A stretch of DNA of 64,000 nucleotides from Pseudoalteromonas sp. '520P1 No. 423' (GTDB taxonomy: Bacteria > Pseudomonadota > Gammaproteobacteria > Enterobacterales > Alteromonadaceae), in contig NZ_BBZB01000001.1 in the NCBI RefSeq assembly GCF_001269985.1, positions 3,162,001 through 3,226,000 of the forward strand, written 5' to 3'. A model generated the notes under the pieces. It ran no database searches. It was not told where the DNA came from and worked only from the letters and a program-made list of their open reading frames with translations. Below are positions 45,855 to 54,952 of this stretch, piece after piece. Within the stretch, counting starts at the first letter, position 1. Each line of letters opens with the position of its first letter. The position numbers and the translations under genes are program-made.

Positions 45855-46493
45855 ATGGGTGTAGTTGGTAAAGTATGGTTCAGCCCAAGTGTAAAACAAA
45901 ACTTCATCGTGAAAAAACTATGGGGAATATTTGAAAGCAGCGGTCGCCCCTTTCCATCTAAAAAATCGCAAGCTATTACTATCACAACAAGTTTAGTTAA
46001 AGAACCTGAGCAACCTATATTTCCACTGGTCAAAGGACAAAGCCAGGATTTTGATATTCCTGATTTTGCAAAGCATGAAGACGAAGCTTGGTCTGTAGGT
46101 CACTTAAAAGTTCAAATTGGCTCAATTATCAAAACTGGTTACCCAGAAGTTGATAGATTTAACCAATTCATTATTGATGTTTTTAATTTAGGCTCTGGCA
46201 ATATGCTACAAAAGGAAAATGTCCTTTCGTGGAATGTATGGTTTACCGCCCCTCAACTAGTTGATCAAGATGAATGGGCACGACATGCTTGGGTATGGCG
46301 CGAATCAATCAATGCAGATCATGGCTCACCTGAAGGAGAAGGCACGAGTGCAAAATACTATGATGGCACACCTTTTAAACCTGACTTTGATGCAATCAAA
46401 AAGCAAGAAGAAAGTAAGATCTTTGATTTATTGAAGCAAGAAGAAAGCAAAGAAAAAGACGAGATATTGTCGTTTATAAAAAGTAAGCTTTAG
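45855..46493 (+). CDS. Unknown protein, start uncertain
   Basis: 212 residues from ATG 45855, soluble, rich in aromatic residues (LSWNVWFTAPQLVDQDEWARH, AWVWRESINADHG) with a charged C-terminal helix (KKQEESKIFDLLKQEESKEK). No family recognised. No good ribosome site precedes the ATG, and coding-like sequence (VNEDTREITAE) continues upstream to an in-frame TAG at 45819-45821, beyond which the frame is open again. Either the true start is missed or the 5' end has been lost. Confidence 0.55.
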   Translation: MGVVGKVWFSPSVKQNFIVKKLWGIFESSGRPFPSKKSQAITITTSLVKEPEQPIFPLVKGQSQDFDIPDFAKHEDEAWSVGHLKVQIGSIIKTGYPEVDRFNQFIIDVFNLGSGNMLQKENVLSWNVWFTAPQLVDQDEWARHAWVWRESINADHGSPEGEGTSAKYYDGTPFKPDFDAIKKQEESKIFDLLKQEESKEKDEILSFIKSKL

Positions 46494-46582
46494 TCATTAG
46501 ATGGCATTTGTAAACAGGACACAATCTAACTCTCCTTGTGGCCTGATTTATTTGGGACTTTTGACAGGATCTTTAAAAGAAG

Positions 46583-46670
46583 TGGCGGTGAGAGTGGGAG
46601 TCGAACCCACGATACGTTTCCGTATACACGCTTTCCAGGCGTGCTCCTTCGGCCACTCGGACATCTCACC
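46583..46670 (-). tRNA. tRNA-Ser (GGA anticodon)
   Basis: 88 bases with encoded CCA. The acceptor arm GGTGAGA pairs with TCTCACC, the anticodon loop reads CTGGAAA, and there is a long variable arm as expected for serine tRNAs. The T-loop GGTTCGAATCC is canonical. Confidence 0.95.
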
Positions 46671-46858
46671 GCATTATTTTTGCTTAACAGGTTAATCGAT
46701 ACGCATAGTAGGGAAAATTACGTTCTTTCGCAAGAAAAAAACGATCTGTTTTGTTTAAGTGAACATATATTAAGCGTATTTGTATGCGAAATTTATTATA
46801 TTTCGTTAAGTGTTATTGAGATTATGATAAAAAGGGGTTTATTTCGGTAGGTAATACC

Positions 46859-46889
46859 TTTACTCAAAAAGCATAGCCATTTGAGTAAA
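46859..46889 (-). terminator. Hairpin terminator after nadA
   Basis: Ten-base stem TTTACTCAAA / TTTGAGTAAA with an 11-base loop, 24 bases past the nadA stop. Confidence 0.65.
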
Positions 46890-46912
46890 GCTACTTTTAA
46901 AAATCTGACAGG

Positions 46913-47953
46913 CTATTTTTTCAAGCTTGCAGAGAAATCTAACATGCGATTAAGTGACTTAAGTGCACCTTCTCTTAATGTCATATCTACAAATACTTCT
47001 TTATCAGCTGGTTCGATTAAAGCTTCTTCAATCGCTTTTAAGCCATTCATTGCCATCCAAGGACAATTAGCACAACTTTTACAAGTAGCGCCTTCACCGG
47101 CTGTAGGAGCTGCAAAGAACTCCTTATCAGGACATAGCTGCTGCATTTTATAAAAAATACCGCGATCTGTCGCTACAATAAACATTTTATTGTCCATTGT
47201 TTGTGCTGCTTTAATTAATTGACTAGTTGAACCAACTGCATCGGCTAATTCAACAATTTCAGCAGGTGACTCAGGGTGAACTAATACAGCCGATTCAGGA
47301 TAAAGTGCTTTCATATCCTTTAGTGCTTTTGTTTTAAATTCATCATGAACAATACAAGCACCATCCCACATGATCATGTCAGCGCCAGTTTTTGTTTGAA
47401 TGTATGAACCTAAATGTTTGTCTGGTCCCCAGATTATTTTTTCACCTTGCTCATCAAGGTGCTCAACAATCTCAAGTGCACAAGAAGAGGTAACAATCCA
47501 ATCAGCTCGCGCTTTAACTGCTGTAGAGGTATTTGCGTATACAACAACTTTACGATCAGGGTGCTGATCACAAAATGCTGAAAACTCATCAATTGGACAA
47601 CCGACATCTAAAGAACAGGTTGCTGCTAATGTTGGCATTACAACTGTTTTTTGTGGCGTTAAAATCTTTGATGTTTCACCCATAAAACGTACACCGGCAA
47701 CAACAACTGTTGTAGCAGGATGTGTTTTACCAAAACGCGCCATCTCTAATGAGTCAGCAACACAACCACCGGTTTCTTCTGCTAATGCTTGAATTTCAGG
47801 GTCGGTATAATAATGCGCAACTAAAACCGCATTTTTTTCGATTAATAGTTGTTTAATTCTTGCTTTGTAGTCTGACTTTTCTGTTTCAGATAAAGGGGCT
47901 GGCTTTGGAGGAAAGATGTATCCCTCAGGCATATAATTTTCAGCTAAATTCAT
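46913..47953 (-). CDS. nadA: Quinolinate synthase A
   Basis: Condenses iminoaspartate with dihydroxyacetone phosphate to quinolinate in NAD synthesis, using a [4Fe-4S] cluster. Features: [33 protein letters not shown] with a cluster cysteine, and the C-terminal [15 protein letters not shown] motif. The frame is open to a TTG at 47965, but the ATG at 47953 ([11 protein letters not shown]) is the likely start, 346 residues. It lies downstream of the tRNA-Lys array as in E. coli. Confidence 0.95.
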   Translation of the reverse strand: MNLAENYMPEGYIFPPKPAPLSETEKSDYKARIKQLLIEKNAVLVAHYYTDPEIQALAEETGGCVADSLEMARFGKTHPATTVVVAGVRFMGETSKILTPQKTVVMPTLAATCSLDVGCPIDEFSAFCDQHPDRKVVVYANTSTAVKARADWIVTSSCALEIVEHLDEQGEKIIWGPDKHLGSYIQTKTGADMIMWDGACIVHDEFKTKALKDMKALYPESAVLVHPESPAEIVELADAVGSTSQLIKAAQTMDNKMFIVATDRGIFYKMQQLCPDKEFFAAPTAGEGATCKSCANCPWMAMNGLKAIEEALIEPADKEVFVDMTLREGALKSLNRMLDFSASLKK

Positions 47954-48132
47954 TTTCTCGACCAATTATCTTCACTATTAAAATTGTTGTAATGACGGCT
48001 ACATTAAAGTGAAAATAATACTATTTAAAATTGTGCCGAATTATACGAAATATTAAGCTGAAATGACAGTACTAGGATATTAAATAAAATAAGAAGATAT
48101 ATGAATTTGATATTAAAGATGTTGTTTTAGAA

Positions 48133-48208
48133 TGGTGGGTCATGATGGACTTGAACCATCGACCAATGGATTAAAAGTCCACTGCTCTACCAACTGAGCT
48201 AATGACCC
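48133..48208 (-). tRNA. tRNA-Lys (TTT), array copy 9 in transcription order
   Basis: 76 bases including CCA; acceptor GGGTCAT/ATGACCC, anticodon loop CTTTTAA, canonical D and T arms. Identical to the eight other copies in the array. Nearest to nadA. Confidence 0.97.
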
Positions 48209-48255
48209 ATTCTGGAGATATTTGCATTGACCTGCCGGTGTGCCATTCAAGAGAA

Positions 48256-48331
48256 TGGTGGGTCATGATGGACTTGAACCATCGACCAATGGATTAAAAG
48301 TCCACTGCTCTACCAACTGAGCTAATGACCC
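48256..48331 (-). tRNA. tRNA-Lys (TTT), array copy 8
   Basis: Identical 76-base tRNA-Lys with TTT anticodon and encoded CCA; preceded in transcription by a short spacer. Confidence 0.97.
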
Positions 48332-48372
48332 GCTCTATTTGCATTAACCTGCCGGTGTGCCACTCAAAAGAA

Positions 48373-48448
48373 TGGTGGGTCATGATGGACTTGAACCATC
48401 GACCAATGGATTAAAAGTCCACTGCTCTACCAACTGAGCTAATGACCC
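48373..48448 (-). tRNA. tRNA-Lys (TTT), array copy 7
   Basis: Identical 76-base tRNA-Lys with TTT anticodon and encoded CCA; separated from copy 6 by a long 69-base spacer. Confidence 0.97.
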
Positions 48449-48517
48449 GCTCTATTTGCATTGACCTGCCGGTTTGTAAGACTGAAGTCTCACCTACATT
48501 CTTAAATTAAATAAGAA

Positions 48518-48593
48518 TGGTGGGTCATGATGGACTTGAACCATCGACCAATGGATTAAAAGTCCACTGCTCTACCAACTGAGCTAATGACCC
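48518..48593 (-). tRNA. tRNA-Lys (TTT), array copy 6
   Basis: Identical 76-base tRNA-Lys; long 69-base spacers on both sides. Confidence 0.97.
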
Positions 48594-48662
48594 GCTCTAT
48601 TTGCATTGACCTGCCGGTTTGTAAGACTGAAGTCTCACCTACATTCTTAAATTAAATAAGAA

Positions 48663-48738
48663 TGGTGGGTCATGATGGACTTGAACCATCGACCAATGGA
48701 TTAAAAGTCCACTGCTCTACCAACTGAGCTAATGACCC
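48663..48738 (-). tRNA. tRNA-Lys (TTT), array copy 5
   Basis: Identical 76-base tRNA-Lys; long 69-base spacers on both sides. Confidence 0.97.
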
Positions 48739-48807
48739 GCTCTATTTGCATTGACCTGCCGGTTTGTAAGACTGAAGTCTCACCTACATTCTTAAATTAA
48801 ATAAGAA

Positions 48808-48883
48808 TGGTGGGTCATGATGGACTTGAACCATCGACCAATGGATTAAAAGTCCACTGCTCTACCAACTGAGCTAATGACCC
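48808..48883 (-). tRNA. tRNA-Lys (TTT), array copy 4
   Basis: Identical 76-base tRNA-Lys; long spacer towards copy 5, short 41-base spacer towards copy 3. Confidence 0.97.
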
Positions 48884-48924
48884 GCTCTCTTTGCATTAAC
48901 CTGCCGGTGTGCCATTCAAAAGAA

Positions 48925-49000
48925 TGGTGGGTCATGATGGACTTGAACCATCGACCAATGGATTAAAAGTCCACTGCTCTACCAACTGAGCTAATGACCC
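48925..49000 (-). tRNA. tRNA-Lys (TTT), array copy 3
   Basis: Identical 76-base tRNA-Lys; short 41-base spacers on both sides. Confidence 0.97.
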
Positions 49001-49041
49001 GCTCTATTTGCATTAACCTGCCGGTGTGCCATTCAAAAGAA

Positions 49042-49117
49042 TGGTGGGTCATGATGGACTTGAACCATCGACCAATGGATTAAAAGTCCACTGCTCTACC
49101 AACTGAGCTAATGACCC
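49042..49117 (-). tRNA. tRNA-Lys (TTT), array copy 2
   Basis: Identical 76-base tRNA-Lys; short spacer towards copy 3, long spacer towards copy 1. Confidence 0.97.
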
Positions 49118-49186
49118 GCTCTATTTGCATTAACCTGCCGGTTTGTAAGACTGAAGTCTCACCTACATTCTTAAATTAAATAAGAA

Positions 49187-49262
49187 TGGTGGGTCATGAT
49201 GGACTTGAACCATCGACCAATGGATTAAAAGTCCACTGCTCTACCAACTGAGCTAATGACCC
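49187..49262 (-). tRNA. tRNA-Lys (TTT), array copy 1 (promoter-proximal)
   Basis: Identical 76-base tRNA-Lys, first transcribed. About 200 bases separate it from the cpoB stop; the array promoter should lie there. Confidence 0.97.
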
Positions 49263-49466
49263 GTTCTATTATAAAGATTACGCTCTACTTTATAATTCGC
49301 ATTTCGAAAGTTTTTTACAATCCTCTCTGGCTGCGGGCGCTTATAATACTTATTTACACACTGAGTGCAACTTAAAAAACTATATTTATGAAGTTTTTTA
49401 TCTGTTTGATTGATTTTAGACCGCTTTTAGCAAAAAGCAGTCTAAAAACAATTCATTCTCTCACAT

Positions 49467-50219
49467 TTAAAATTTAGATAATCGATCTGTTGCTAATTTA
49501 GCTGCTGTCGAATCTGGATATTGAGATATTAAATCTTGTAAAATTTGTTTCGCTTTTACAATTAAATTTTGTTTTTGATAAACCGTACCTAATTTAAGCA
49601 TAGCATCAGCACGTTTATTTGAATCAGGATAACCCGTTACAACAGATTCAAAATGAGTTTGCGCTTGTGTTGTTTCACTTTTCATCATCAACAATTGCCC
49701 TAACCAGTAATGTGCATTAGGTACATAAACCGACTCAGGAAAACTCGTTAAAAATGCTTGGAATTCTGGCACAGCTTGATCATAACGTTTATCTTTCATA
49801 ATAAGCTGAACAGCACGATCATAAGCTTCATTCTCAGACAGATCATTACTAATAGATACAACTGGAGTATTTGTACTTTCAGCTACTACAGGTGCAGGTT
49901 GTGCATAAGCTTCTGAGACACGGTCTTCAATTTCTTGATAAAGCTCGCGTTGTCGCTGTAGCATTTTTTCTATTTTATGACCTTGCTCTTCAGTCGTACC
50001 ACGAAGTTGATTTACTTCATCTTGTAAAACTTCGATTTGTTGTTGCAGTTCTACTTGTAACAAATTTCGCGTTTTGATCATATTCTCTAAAGCAGATAGT
50101 CTTGACTCCACTTTGCTAGAACTACTATTTAAAGCAACATCTGAAACAGGAGCGGGAGCAGCCATTACCTGGGTGCTCCCGCTCAGAATCATAGCTGCCA
50201 AAATTAATTTTGGCTTCAT
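49467..50219 (-). CDS. cpoB: Cell division coordinator CpoB (YbgF)
   Basis: 250 residues; signal peptide about 1-20 (...STQVMA). The N-terminal trimerising coiled coil (about 35-95, LQQQIEVLQDEVNQLRGTTE) and C-terminal TPR repeats (about 130-250, AYDRAVQLIMKDKRYDQAVP, PNAHYWLGQLLMMK) are typical. CpoB couples peptidoglycan synthesis to outer-membrane constriction with Tol-Pal. Last protein gene of the tol-pal operon, 21 bases after pal. Confidence 0.94.
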   Translation of the reverse strand: MKPKLILAAMILSGSTQVMAAPAPVSDVALNSSSSKVESRLSALENMIKTRNLLQVELQQQIEVLQDEVNQLRGTTEEQGHKIEKMLQRQRELYQEIEDRVSEAYAQPAPVVAESTNTPVVSISNDLSENEAYDRAVQLIMKDKRYDQAVPEFQAFLTSFPESVYVPNAHYWLGQLLMMKSETTQAQTHFESVVTGYPDSNKRADAMLKLGTVYQKQNLIVKAKQILQDLISQYPDSTAAKLATDRLSKF

Positions 50220-50239
50220 AATTTCTTTTCTACTTTAAA

Positions 50240-50779
50240 TTAGTATACAAGCACTGCACGACGGTTTTTAGCAAAAGCAGCTTCGTCACGAGTTTTAACC
50301 ATCGGCTTTTCTTCACCGTAACTTACTAGTGAGATTTGACCTTCTGAAACACCTAAACTTTGAAGGTATTTAGAAACAGCTTGAGCACGACGCTCACCTA
50401 GCGCGATATTGTACTCTGGCGTGCCACGCTCATCAGCATGACCTTCGATCAGTACTTTAACTGAACCATTATTAACTAAGAAATCAGCATGTGCTTGCAG
50501 TAACTCAGCATATTGACCGCTTACACGCGCTTTATCGAAGTCAAAATAAATAACTTGCTCTTGACGCAGTGCATCATACTTTTCACGAAGTTTTTCTTCA
50601 GCTGACTTTTCACGAGAAATAGTCTCAACTTGAACAGTTTCATTTTTTTGCTGTTCAAGTTGATTTGTTTGGCTTTGATTTGCTGCACCTTCATCTATAT
50701 CTGAAGATGAGCTACATGCTGTTAATGTCATTACTGGCACAGCAATAAGCAGGCCTTTAAATATTTTGTTAAGTTGCAT
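50240..50779 (-). CDS. pal: Peptidoglycan-associated lipoprotein Pal
   Basis: 179 residues; lipobox TLTAC, then a linker and an OmpA-type peptidoglycan-binding domain: [56 protein letters not shown]. It anchors the outer membrane to the cell wall and interacts with TolB. The frame reaches 50812, but ATG 50779 (MQLNKIFKG) gives the normal signal peptide and has AGGGAT upstream. Confidence 0.95.
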   Translation of the reverse strand: MQLNKIFKGLLIAVPVMTLTACSSSSDIDEGAANQSQTNQLEQQKNETVQVETISREKSAEEKLREKYDALRQEQVIYFDFDKARVSGQYAELLQAHADFLVNNGSVKVLIEGHADERGTPEYNIALGERRAQAVSKYLQSLGVSEGQISLVSYGEEKPMVKTRDEAAFAKNRRAVLVY

Positions 50780-50822
50780 CGAGTAGATCCCTATTGCTAA
50801 AAGTGAAATCAAAATTCGTTAA

Positions 50823-52190
50823 TTATAAAAATGGCGACCAAGCTGGGGCTTTCACCTGTCCTTGTGCGACAGGAAGACGTGCTTTAAAGCGACCGTCCAT
50901 CGATACCAAAGCTAATACCTGCTTATTATTATGTAACGTACTATAAATTATCATCGAGCCATTTGGTGCTATGCTCGGTGATTCATCCAAACGCGTTCTT
51001 GTTAATACTTGAAAGTCGCCTGAACTAAGTTCTTTTTTTGCGATATGATAACGACCTAAGGTACGATTTACCATAACCAATTCTTTTCCATCTGGTGAAA
51101 TTGAGCCTGCCAGATTCATATTTCCGTCAAAAGTAAGTCGACGAGTTTTTCCAGTCGTTAAATTTACGCTATAAATCTGAGCATTACCACCCCTTTCAGA
51201 CGTAAATATGATCTCATTACCATTTGGATGCCAACTTGGCTCTGTATCAATACTTCTATGGCGCGTAATGCGACGTTCAGTGCGTGTTTTTAAATCTAAA
51301 ACATAAACTTCCGTAGCACCTTTTTTATCTTTTGATAATACTATCGCAAGCTTAGTGCCATCAGGTGAAAACCTTGGTGCGCCATTTATGCCTTTGTAAG
51401 AAGTAACAAGTTCACGCTTACCAGTATAGATATCTTGAATATAAATTTGGCTTTGACGGTTTTCAAATGTCACATAAGCAAGTTTTGTAGCATCTGGTGA
51501 CCATGTAGGCGACATTAATGGTTCTTTAGAGCGCAGTAAAACTTGCTCATTTTGACCGTCGTAATCAGCAACTACTAATTGATAAGGTCTCTCTTGTTCA
51601 TCACGTACTACAACGTATGCAACTTTAGTTAAAAAGGCACCACGTTCACCAGTTAACGCTTCATAAACAACGTCACTGATACGATGTCCGTAACGGCGAA
51701 ATCTATCTTCAGTTATCACAGTTTGTCTGGCATCAAGTACATGATCCTGATTATTCATTAACTTACCATTTGCCAACATTTGCGTTTGACCGCCAGTTAT
51801 TTGACCACGATAAATATCGATTAATTCATAGCTAATTAAATATCTACCACCGGTTTGTTGCGTTACTTTACCAACTACAATCGCTTCAACTTTTTCTGCA
51901 GCCCAAGCACTGTAATCAACCTCAGTATCTTGAGAAGGTTTTTGTGGCATATTAATCGTTGCAATAGGGTTGAATTTACCGCTACGACGTAAATCAGAGG
52001 CAATCACATCCGATATTCTTGAGGGGAGTTCACCTACACCTTCATATTTAAAAGGTACTATGCCTATTGGCCGGGCACCATTAATACCATCGGTGATCAC
52101 TATTTCAAGTACAGCATAACTATTGGTACTTATTGCACCAATTGACAACATAAATGTAACTAAAACTAAGCTTTTAAGCCGATTTAACAT
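50823..52190 (-). CDS. tolB: Tol-Pal system periplasmic protein TolB
   Basis: 455 residues; signal peptide about 1-26, an N-terminal domain with [20 protein letters not shown], and a C-terminal six-bladed beta-propeller with repeated SPDG/PSW motifs ([56 protein letters not shown]). It binds Pal and TolA. 43 bases before the pal ATG in the operon. Confidence 0.96.
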   Translation of the reverse strand: MLNRLKSLVLVTFMLSIGAISTNSYAVLEIVITDGINGARPIGIVPFKYEGVGELPSRISDVIASDLRRSGKFNPIATINMPQKPSQDTEVDYSAWAAEKVEAIVVGKVTQQTGGRYLISYELIDIYRGQITGGQTQMLANGKLMNNQDHVLDARQTVITEDRFRRYGHRISDVVYEALTGERGAFLTKVAYVVVRDEQERPYQLVVADYDGQNEQVLLRSKEPLMSPTWSPDATKLAYVTFENRQSQIYIQDIYTGKRELVTSYKGINGAPRFSPDGTKLAIVLSKDKKGATEVYVLDLKTRTERRITRHRSIDTEPSWHPNGNEIIFTSERGGNAQIYSVNLTTGKTRRLTFDGNMNLAGSISPDGKELVMVNRTLGRYHIAKKELSSGDFQVLTRTRLDESPSIAPNGSMIIYSTLHNNKQVLALVSMDGRFKARLPVAQGQVKAPAWSPFL

Positions 52191-52198
52191 GGGAGCCC

Positions 52199-53116
52199 TT
52201 AAAAATCAGGTTTAAACGTAAAATTAATATTTTTTAGCTGTTCATATACAGCTCTATCTTTTGAAACCGGTAATGTATCAGCCATACGTATCGAACGTAA
52301 AGCAGCTTCACATACAAGTTTATCACCGCCAAGTGAAACTGCTTTGGTTACCAGACCGTTAAAAGCAAGTCTAATGTTCAATCGACACTGCTTTCCTTTC
52401 ATTTTTTCATCTTTTAAGAAGTTTTGCTGTATACGCCCCATAATCATGGCTTTATACTTTTCTACTTCTGTTAATACTTGTTTCTGCTTCGCTTTTGCGC
52501 GAATAGCTTGTTCTTGTGCCATTTGCTCTTGTAGCATTTGTTCGGCAAGTGCTTTTTGACGAGCAGCTTCTGCTTTACGTTTTTCTTCAATTGCTTTTTG
52601 CTTTCGCGCCTTTTGCGCATCGGCAAGTGCTTTTTCTTCTTTCTTGCGTTTATTGGCCGCTGCTTTGGCTGCCTTTTCTGCTTTTTCTTTATTAGCTTTG
52701 GCTTTTGCTGCTTTATCTTGCTCAACTTTTTGCTTTGCTTTTGCTGATTTAGCTGCGGCTTCTGCTTTTTTCTTTTCTCTTTCTTTTGCTTGTCTTTGTT
52801 GCTCTAATTTTTTGATTCTGCGGGCTTCTGACTGACGTTGTTTTTTTGCTTCATTGGCACGTTTTTCTAGATTCTTGATGCGTTGCTCTTCTTGGCGTTT
52901 TTTATTTGCATCATCTTTTTTTAATTCTTTTATGCGTTTGTCTACAGCACTTTGATCGACTGAAATAGCTTCAATAGCATTCTCTTGATTTAAATTTACT
53001 TGCATTACTTCTGGCGTATCATCTTGGAATGATACGCTGACAACTAAGCCTATAGCCAAAACACAATGTAATGCCGATGATTTTAATAAAGAAGGTAAAA
53101 TTTCGTTAAATGTCAC
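52199..53116 (-). CDS. tolA: Cell envelope integrity protein TolA
   Basis: 305 residues. A single N-terminal membrane helix (about 12-28), a long lysine/alanine/glutamate-rich helical domain II (about 55-215), and a C-terminal domain III ([42 protein letters not shown]). It spans the periplasm and passes proton-driven force from TolQR to Pal-TolB. Gene order and length are normal. Confidence 0.95.
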   Translation of the reverse strand: MTFNEILPSLLKSSALHCVLAIGLVVSVSFQDDTPEVMQVNLNQENAIEAISVDQSAVDKRIKELKKDDANKKRQEEQRIKNLEKRANEAKKQRQSEARRIKKLEQQRQAKEREKKKAEAAAKSAKAKQKVEQDKAAKAKANKEKAEKAAKAAANKRKKEEKALADAQKARKQKAIEEKRKAEAARQKALAEQMLQEQMAQEQAIRAKAKQKQVLTEVEKYKAMIMGRIQQNFLKDEKMKGKQCRLNIRLAFNGLVTKAVSLGGDKLVCEAALRSIRMADTLPVSKDRAVYEQLKNINFTFKPDF

Positions 53117-53118
53117 TA

Positions 53119-53544
53119 TTAATTCTCAAAAGTCTTAGTCATTAATCCTACAGATGGCACGCCTGCTTTTTTTAAGAAATCCATTAAGAGTAAGACCTCT
53201 TGATATGACACTCTACCGTCACCTTTTATCATTACAGGCGTTTTAGGATCTTTATCTAAAGCAAGTTTAACTTGCGCTGCGATATCTATGGCTTCCATTT
53301 CAGCTTCTGGATCTATGCCAATTGATGCGAAATATTTCCCATCAGCATTGATTGAAACAATTATCGGGGGCGCTTCTTTTGTTTCAACTAATTCAGACTC
53401 TTCCATTTTTGGTAAATCTACATCAACACCCTGTGTGATAGTGGCAGCTGTGGCCATAAAAATAATGAGTAATACCAACATAACATCTATGTAAGGTACT
53501 ACGTTTATCTCAGCAACTGGACGACGTTTTTTTCTTTGATACAT
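53119..53544 (-). CDS. tolR: Tol-Pal system protein TolR
   Basis: 141 residues, ExbD/TolR family. RRPVAEINVVPYIDVMLVLL contains the membrane helix with the essential proton-carrying aspartate (VPYIDVMLVLLIIFM). The C-terminal periplasmic domain ends MDFLKKAGVPSVGLMTK. It forms the stator motor with TolQ. The start shares one base with the tolQ stop. Confidence 0.96.
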   Translation of the reverse strand: MYQRKKRRPVAEINVVPYIDVMLVLLIIFMATAATITQGVDVDLPKMEESELVETKEAPPIIVSINADGKYFASIGIDPEAEMEAIDIAAQVKLALDKDPKTPVMIKGDGRVSYQEVLLLMDFLKKAGVPSVGLMTKTFEN

Positions 53545-54236
53545 TAAGCATTAGTCTCATTTTTTGCTACAGCTTGACGGTGAAGAATATTAGAAAATTC
53601 TTCCATAAAGTTACCGTAGTTAGAATCAAGGATTTCTACTTTATGTGCAAAGCGATTATAAAAGACAACAGCAGGAATGGCTGCAAATAAACCCATAGCA
53701 GTTGCAATCAAAGCTTCTGCAATACCAGGCGCGACCATTTGTAAAGTGGCTTGTTTAACCGCACCCAATGAGATAAATGCATTCATTATCCCCCAAACAG
53801 TACCAAATAAACCGATATAAGGACTAATCGAACCAACCGTTGCTAAGAATGATAAATTAGCTTCAAGCTTTTCAGTTTCTCTCGATAAAGCGACACGCAT
53901 AGATCTGTGTGTACCATCCATAATCGTACCTGCGGATGCCATGTTATTTTTTGATAATCTAGCAAATTCTTTAAAACCAGCACAAAATAAGCTTTCAAGA
54001 CCTTCTAGAGAATTACTACGTGCTGACAGTTCATTGTATAACTTACTTAGATCACTGCCTGACCAAAATTTATCTTCAAATTTTTGAGAACTGATTTTTG
54101 CTTGCTTAAGTACTTTTTGACGTTGGAAAATCATAGTCCAAGACACAACTGACATTGCAACTAATGTAAGCATTACTAGTTGCACTAATGGACTTGCTTT
54201 AAGAATTAAATCGAAAAATGACAATTCAGATGACAC
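53544..54236 (-). CDS. tolQ: Tol-Pal system protein TolQ
   Basis: 230 residues, MotA/TolQ/ExbB family. An N-terminal helix (SPLVQLVMLTLVAMSVVSWT) is followed by a cytoplasmic loop and two helices with TVGSISPYIGLFGTVWGIMN and APGIAEALIATAMGLFAAIP, the conserved proton-channel motifs. First gene of the operon here; ybgC, which normally precedes it, is missing. Confidence 0.96.
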   Translation of the reverse strand: MSSELSFFDLILKASPLVQLVMLTLVAMSVVSWTMIFQRQKVLKQAKISSQKFEDKFWSGSDLSKLYNELSARSNSLEGLESLFCAGFKEFARLSKNNMASAGTIMDGTHRSMRVALSRETEKLEANLSFLATVGSISPYIGLFGTVWGIMNAFISLGAVKQATLQMVAPGIAEALIATAMGLFAAIPAVVFYNRFAHKVEILDSNYGNFMEEFSNILHRQAVAKNETNA

Positions 54237-54700
54237 GATATATTTTCCTCAATACTTTATAAAAATAGGGATTACGAATGATAGATTTACTTATTAGAGA
54301 TATATAATTCAAATAGTTCATTCTATTTTCATTATTTCTATCATGCCCTATACAACAACCGCTCTAGTGTAACCAGTCAATAAAGCTGTGACAATCAATT
54401 TACCGTGAATTACAAAATATTCAGTTAAATAACAAACATATTTCAATTAAATACAAATTTTATTAAATTTATTTATTAATCGGTTATCGGTTTTATGCAA
54501 AAAAAATGCATAACAAGTAATTCCACTTATAAATAAGTTGTTAAAAACAAGAAAACTAATCGTTTAAAAATAAACCGAAATTTAAATAAAACATAAAAAA
54601 CAGTGACATACAATAAATTAACAAATTATTAATCATGTATATACTCACAAAATAAGTATTCGACATTATTTTTTCTAATCCGAAAAATTAATTTTTCTAG
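54237..54700. other. Long noncoding region upstream of tolQ
   Basis: About 460 very A/T-rich bases without a credible gene. It should contain the tol promoter on the minus strand, but I cannot pick one with confidence. The position is where ybgC usually sits. Confidence 0.6.
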
Positions 54701-54734
54701 TTTGAAGCCCGACCAGTTAAACTATATTATTCTT

Positions 54735-54901
54735 CCCGTACCTTGCTAAGACATGTAGAGCACTTCTCTACAGCACAGATACTTAATAATATGATGATTG
54801 ATTTATTCGTATTATGAACTCATTTAAAGTGAAACTTTAGATAAACCCTGGATTCCCTTCCAACTTGTTGTTTTGCCCGCACACTGTGCGGGCTTTTTTT
54901 T
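54735..54901 (+). ncRNA. Candidate small RNA upstream of tol-pal
   Basis: A strong Rho-independent terminator (stem GCCCGCAC / GTGCGGGC at 54875-54893, then eight T) lies on the plus strand with no plus-strand gene before it. Upstream is a good -10 TATATT (54723-54728) with a possible -35 TTTGAA (54701-54706, 16-base spacing). The predicted RNA of about 165 bases has a 5' hairpin TGTAGAG / CTCTACA (54754-54772) and a GU-rich single-stranded stretch ACTTGTTGTTTT before the terminator, the layout of an Hfq-dependent sRNA. No known family recognised. Confidence 0.55.
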
Positions 54902-54952
54902 GCCTAAAATTTAAGTGATACTATTAATTAAATTACTTATAGCCTTAGATAA

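Larger units (their letters stand above)
48133..49262 (-). repeat. Tandem tRNA-Lys array, nine units with two spacer types
   Basis: Start-to-start distances are 123, 117, 145, 145, 145, 117, 117 and 145 bases, so two unit types of 117 and 145 bases are mixed. Short spacers contain CCGGTGTGCCA; long spacers contain CCGGTTTGTAAGACTGAAGT and further bases that form two small hairpins (AGACT/AGTCT and TTCTTA/TAAGAA). Spacers of one type are nearly identical, indicating recent unit duplication or conversion. Confidence 0.93.

Noticed and set aside
46501..46850. Two short plus-strand frames across the tRNA-Ser region
   Set aside because: They run through the antisense of tRNA-Ser and contain no family motif.
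48133..49262. Regular repeats with spacers, as in a CRISPR array
   Set aside because: The repeat is a perfect 76-base tRNA-Lys with anticodon TTT and CCA end; spacers are of two near-constant types, not unique.
49414..49447. Hairpin TTTTAGAC / GTCTAAAA after cpoB as a Rho-independent terminator
   Set aside because: The stem is real but interrupted and no T run follows on the minus strand, so I did not list it as a terminator.
52344..52835. Cysteine/phenylalanine-rich frames opposite tolA
   Set aside because: They are antisense shadows of the lysine/alanine-rich TolA helix (lysine codons read in reverse as phenylalanine).
54741..54750. Sigma-54 promoter for the candidate sRNA (CCTTGCTAAG)
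   Set aside because: A TTGC-like -12 is present but there is no GG ten bases upstream; the TATATT -10 element is a better explanation.
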